NCBI RefSeq assembly: GCF_000807675.2
Contig: NZ_CP019962.1
Coordinates: forward strand, 1,674,001-1,738,000
DNA: 64,000 nt
Reading direction: 5' to 3'
Origin: Eubacterium limosum
GTDB lineage: Bacteria; Bacillota; Clostridia; Eubacteriales; Eubacteriaceae
The notes beneath the pieces were generated by a model. The model saw only the letters and a list, made by a program, of their open reading frames with translations, was not told the origin of the DNA and made no database searches. Each line of letters begins with the position of its first letter. Positions within the stretch are counted from its first letter, which is position 1. The position numbers and the translations under genes are program-made. This document shows, in pieces, positions 62,059 through 64,000 of this stretch.

Positions 62059-63489
62059 TTAGATGTGATCTCTATATTTTTCAGGGATATACTGGTTGAG
62101 CATATCTTCCTGTTCTTTGGTAATTTCCGGTGGGCAGTAAGATTCAAGACGTTCATTAACAGCCTGTGTAAGGGTGTCGACAATCGGCTTGTTGCCATTC
62201 TGCTGCCACTGGTTCGGGTCTTCTTTATTGAAATATTTGGGTGTGAAAAATTCCTTGCGGAACATCTTCGGTGTACGGCCCTGAAGATAGTTGCCTCTTG
62301 GACCAACCTTTTTGATGGTATCGAAGCAGAGTGTGTCCTCGGTGACTTCAATGCCGGAAAGCAGACGTCTGTTCATGCGGTAGACATCTTCGTCCATTAA
62401 GAATTTTTCAAAGCTGGTGATGTTGAAGCTGCCGAGGATACCGCAGGAATGCAGTACGAGGTCAGGGCCAGCATCTAAGGTAGAACGGATCATCATGTCG
62501 GATTCGTAGCCGGTCTGGGCGTCGAAATCCTTGGCGTCACTCAGGCCGCCGCCAGTACGGAAAGGTACATTGTAGAAATCAGCCAGACCAGCAGTCGCAT
62601 AAGAAATCAGAGCGGTTTCCGGCGCGCCGATGGAGAGCTGAATTTCTCTTAAATTGGTAGACGCAGAGGTCTGTCCATATACGACAGGAATGCCTGGGCG
62701 GGCCAACTGTGCCATGACCATACCAGCAACGACTTCAGCGTTGGACATAGCCAGAAGACCAGCAACGGACGGCGGTCCTGTGAGAACCGGCATGGCGCAT
62801 GGTGAGAACCACAGCGGCTGGTTCATTTCAGCCCCAACCAGGAATTTTACAAGTGGATCGTGGTCAAAACAAAGGGGGGACAAAGAATTGACATGTACGA
62901 TATTATTGTAAACATCTGCGCGGCCTTCAAACTGGCTGATCAGTTCAAGTCCTTTTTTGAAAGGTTCGCGGATATCGCCTTGGATTGGGAAGGTATTCGG
63001 CATAAGGTGAAGCCCTGTTTTATGGGAATATTTTAAAACCATGGCAACGGGGCTGTAGATCCGTTCCTCCATGGACAGCTGTTTATCTTCCAGGAAAACA
63101 TTGAAGTAGTTACAGTCAATGACATCACTGGTATCGGAAATTTTAAAAAGATCAACGGTTTCGTCGTTGGTCATCTTATGGATTTTGCCGGATTCCAGAC
63201 GGTAGATGCTGCCGACAGCCGGCATAAGCACGCGGGCTCCGCCGCCAAAGGTATGATTGCCCTTGGAATTTTCAACCGTAAAGGATGCGGGTGCGGTGGA
63301 CAGGGCGTCCATCACCAGCTTTTCATCCATATAAACGGTGTTGCCGTCCACGCGGGCTCCGTGATTTTTAAACAGTTCAATAATTTCCGGATGCTCAAAG
63401 ATCACACCAACTTCAGCTAATACTTTTAAAGAAGTCTCGTGAATTTTCTGAACATCATCTTTTGAAATATATTTTTCATAAGATTTCAT
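62059..63489 (-). CDS. MttB-superfamily methyltransferase (tandem copy 2)
   Basis: A 476-residue non-pyrrolysine MttB family protein. I choose ATG 63489 because AAGAGGAAA lies 4-7 bases upstream, rather than 63507. Conserved features: KIHETSLKVLAEVGVIFEHPEII, GGARVLMPAVGSIYRLESGK and LTGPPSVAGLLAMSNAEVVAGMVMAQLARPGIPVVYG (described in parts). It is upstream of copy 1 and directly follows a racemase-like gene. The paired, divergent MttBs suggest either two substrates or a heteromeric arrangement, without a corrinoid protein in view. Confidence 0.9.
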   Translation of the reverse strand: MKSYEKYISKDDVQKIHETSLKVLAEVGVIFEHPEIIELFKNHGARVDGNTVYMDEKLVMDALSTAPASFTVENSKGNHTFGGGARVLMPAVGSIYRLESGKIHKMTNDETVDLFKISDTSDVIDCNYFNVFLEDKQLSMEERIYSPVAMVLKYSHKTGLHLMPNTFPIQGDIREPFKKGLELISQFEGRADVYNNIVHVNSLSPLCFDHDPLVKFLVGAEMNQPLWFSPCAMPVLTGPPSVAGLLAMSNAEVVAGMVMAQLARPGIPVVYGQTSASTNLREIQLSIGAPETALISYATAGLADFYNVPFRTGGGLSDAKDFDAQTGYESDMMIRSTLDAGPDLVLHSCGILGSFNITSFEKFLMDEDVYRMNRRLLSGIEVTEDTLCFDTIKKVGPRGNYLQGRTPKMFRKEFFTPKYFNKEDPNQWQQNGNKPIVDTLTQAVNERLESYCPPEITKEQEDMLNQYIPEKYRDHI

Positions 63490-63507
63490 ATGTTTTCCTC
63501 TTTTCAT

Positions 63508-63610
63508 AGCAATTAATGGTTTTAATCCGTTTAACAGAAGGCATTAAATACAGCAATTAATCAGATTGTGGGGAGCCCGTAGAGAACTCCCGCACAAACC
63601 ATTAATTGCT
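63508..63610. repeat. Inverted repeat operator-like cluster before the tandem mttB operon
   Basis: AGCAATTAATGGTTT (63508-63522) is exactly the reverse complement of 63596-63610, and a third partial copy, AGCAATTAAT, lies at 63552-63561. They fill the 134-base gap upstream of the mttB start, so they could bind a dimeric regulator or form an RNA structure. Confidence 0.6.
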
Positions 63611-63623
63611 GACATATATTGAA

Positions 63624-64000
63624 TTAAATATGTCCGTAGTAATCGCGGTGGGCAACGCAGGACCATGCATAGTCAAGCAGCGTTCCCCAGGAGAATACCG
63701 GCAGGTCCACTTCACGCTGGATGGCTCTCGCGAAGGGCTGCATACCAGTACATTCTAACATAATGGCCTTGATGTCAGGGTGTTTTGCGATGAATTCCTT
63801 GGCGATGCGGATCATGTCCTTTTCAGATTCATCATAGTAGCTTTCTGGAATTTCAGGACGTTTTTCATGATCCCAGAGAGTATCGAACTGCGGGCAGCCA
63901 TATTCGTCCTGAGCGCCTGCAATGTGGAAATTGCTGTTCAGGTCAATGCCGACCTTTTCTAGGTGGGTATCGGTTAAGAAACGTTTCTGGGCACAGATGA
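63624..64000 (-). CDS. Aspartate/glutamate racemase-like protein, C-terminal part (runs off window)
   Basis: The minus-strand frame stays open from the stop at 63624 to the window edge, 125 codons. It contains AGAQDEYGCPQFDTLWDHEK and, near the C terminus, IMLECTGMQPFARAIQREVDLPVFSW, a pattern of the Asp/Glu/hydantoin racemase superfamily with one of the catalytic cysteines. The N-terminal part and first cysteine lie outside. It precedes the mttB pair on the same strand and is probably cotranscribed or divergent from the repeat cluster. Confidence 0.7.
   Translation of the reverse strand, partial: ICAQKRFLTDTHLEKVGIDLNSNFHIAGAQDEYGCPQFDTLWDHEKRPEIPESYYDESEKDMIRIAKEFIAKHPDIKAIMLECTGMQPFARAIQREVDLPVFSWGTLLDYAWSCVAHRDYYGHI

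Noticed and set aside
63490-63623. Sigma-54 -24/-12 promoter upstream of the tandem mttB genes
   Set aside because: No GG-N10-GC element in a TGGCAC/TTGC context could be found by eye in either strand of this gap.

Overview
The window looks like chromosomal DNA of an acetogenic, low-to-mid GC Gram-positive of the Eubacterium limosum / Acetobacterium type. The indicators are many MttB-family methyltransferases with cognate corrinoid proteins and a pterin-dependent methyltransferase, a PocR/AraC regulator, sortase-assembled pili, an RNase J / mltG / trmR / U32-peptidase block, and Gram-positive ribosome binding sites. Species assignment is inference from gene content. No rRNA, tRNA or CRISPR array was seen.

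Layout. 1-4626: housekeeping block (RNase J 3' end, YlbF-like, MltG, tRNA wobble-uridine methyltransferase, U32 peptidase). 4884-6110: an AT-rich 1.2-kb segment bounded by perfect 33-bp inverted repeats and holding one tyrosine recombinase, probably a self-inverting switch. It lies just upstream of a c-di-GMP phosphodiesterase (HD-GYP) gene and a roughly 20-kb surface-protein locus. 7072-27490: three very large secreted proteins ending in type I-like dockerins, plus one secreted protein carrying a single cohesin and a C-terminal NPVTG wall-sorting signal. This is a small cohesin-dockerin surface system outside the classic cellulosome setting. One dockerin protein carries a glycerophosphodiester phosphodiesterase domain. 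Stem-loops without strong U tracts sit in the gaps between the genes.

27611-31466: a compact phage-derived cassette (antirepressor-like protein, replication-like protein, sigma factor, DUF1659 and DUF2922 small proteins, M15 peptidase). 31503-42555: a DMT transporter, a gene fragment, then a one-carbon methyltransferase island (PocR-AraC regulator, two corrinoid proteins, methyl-corrinoid:tetrahydrofolate methyltransferase, MttB homologue, DMT permease) followed by a ModE-like regulator and a hybrid histidine kinase. 42595-53638: mixed cell-envelope and signalling genes, including a glycolipid glycosyltransferase gene broken by one in-frame TAG, a SpoIIE-type phosphatase, a radical SAM protein, a small alarmone synthetase, a Uma2 nuclease-like protein, a Sel1 protein, an MprF-type aminoacyl-phospholipid synthase and two alpha/beta hydrolases.

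53931-58999: a pilus operon (tip adhesin with leucine-rich and VWA domains, major LPKTG pilin, class C sortase). 59050-64000 (minus strand): a sigma-54 activator and a second methylamine-type island with two tandem MttB homologues behind a racemase-like gene that runs off the window.

Two themes stand out. First, the organism devotes several loci to demethylating quaternary amines. Second, the cohesin-dockerin proteins sit next to a recombinase-inverted segment and a c-di-GMP enzyme, which suggests variable surface display. That link is inference and testable.
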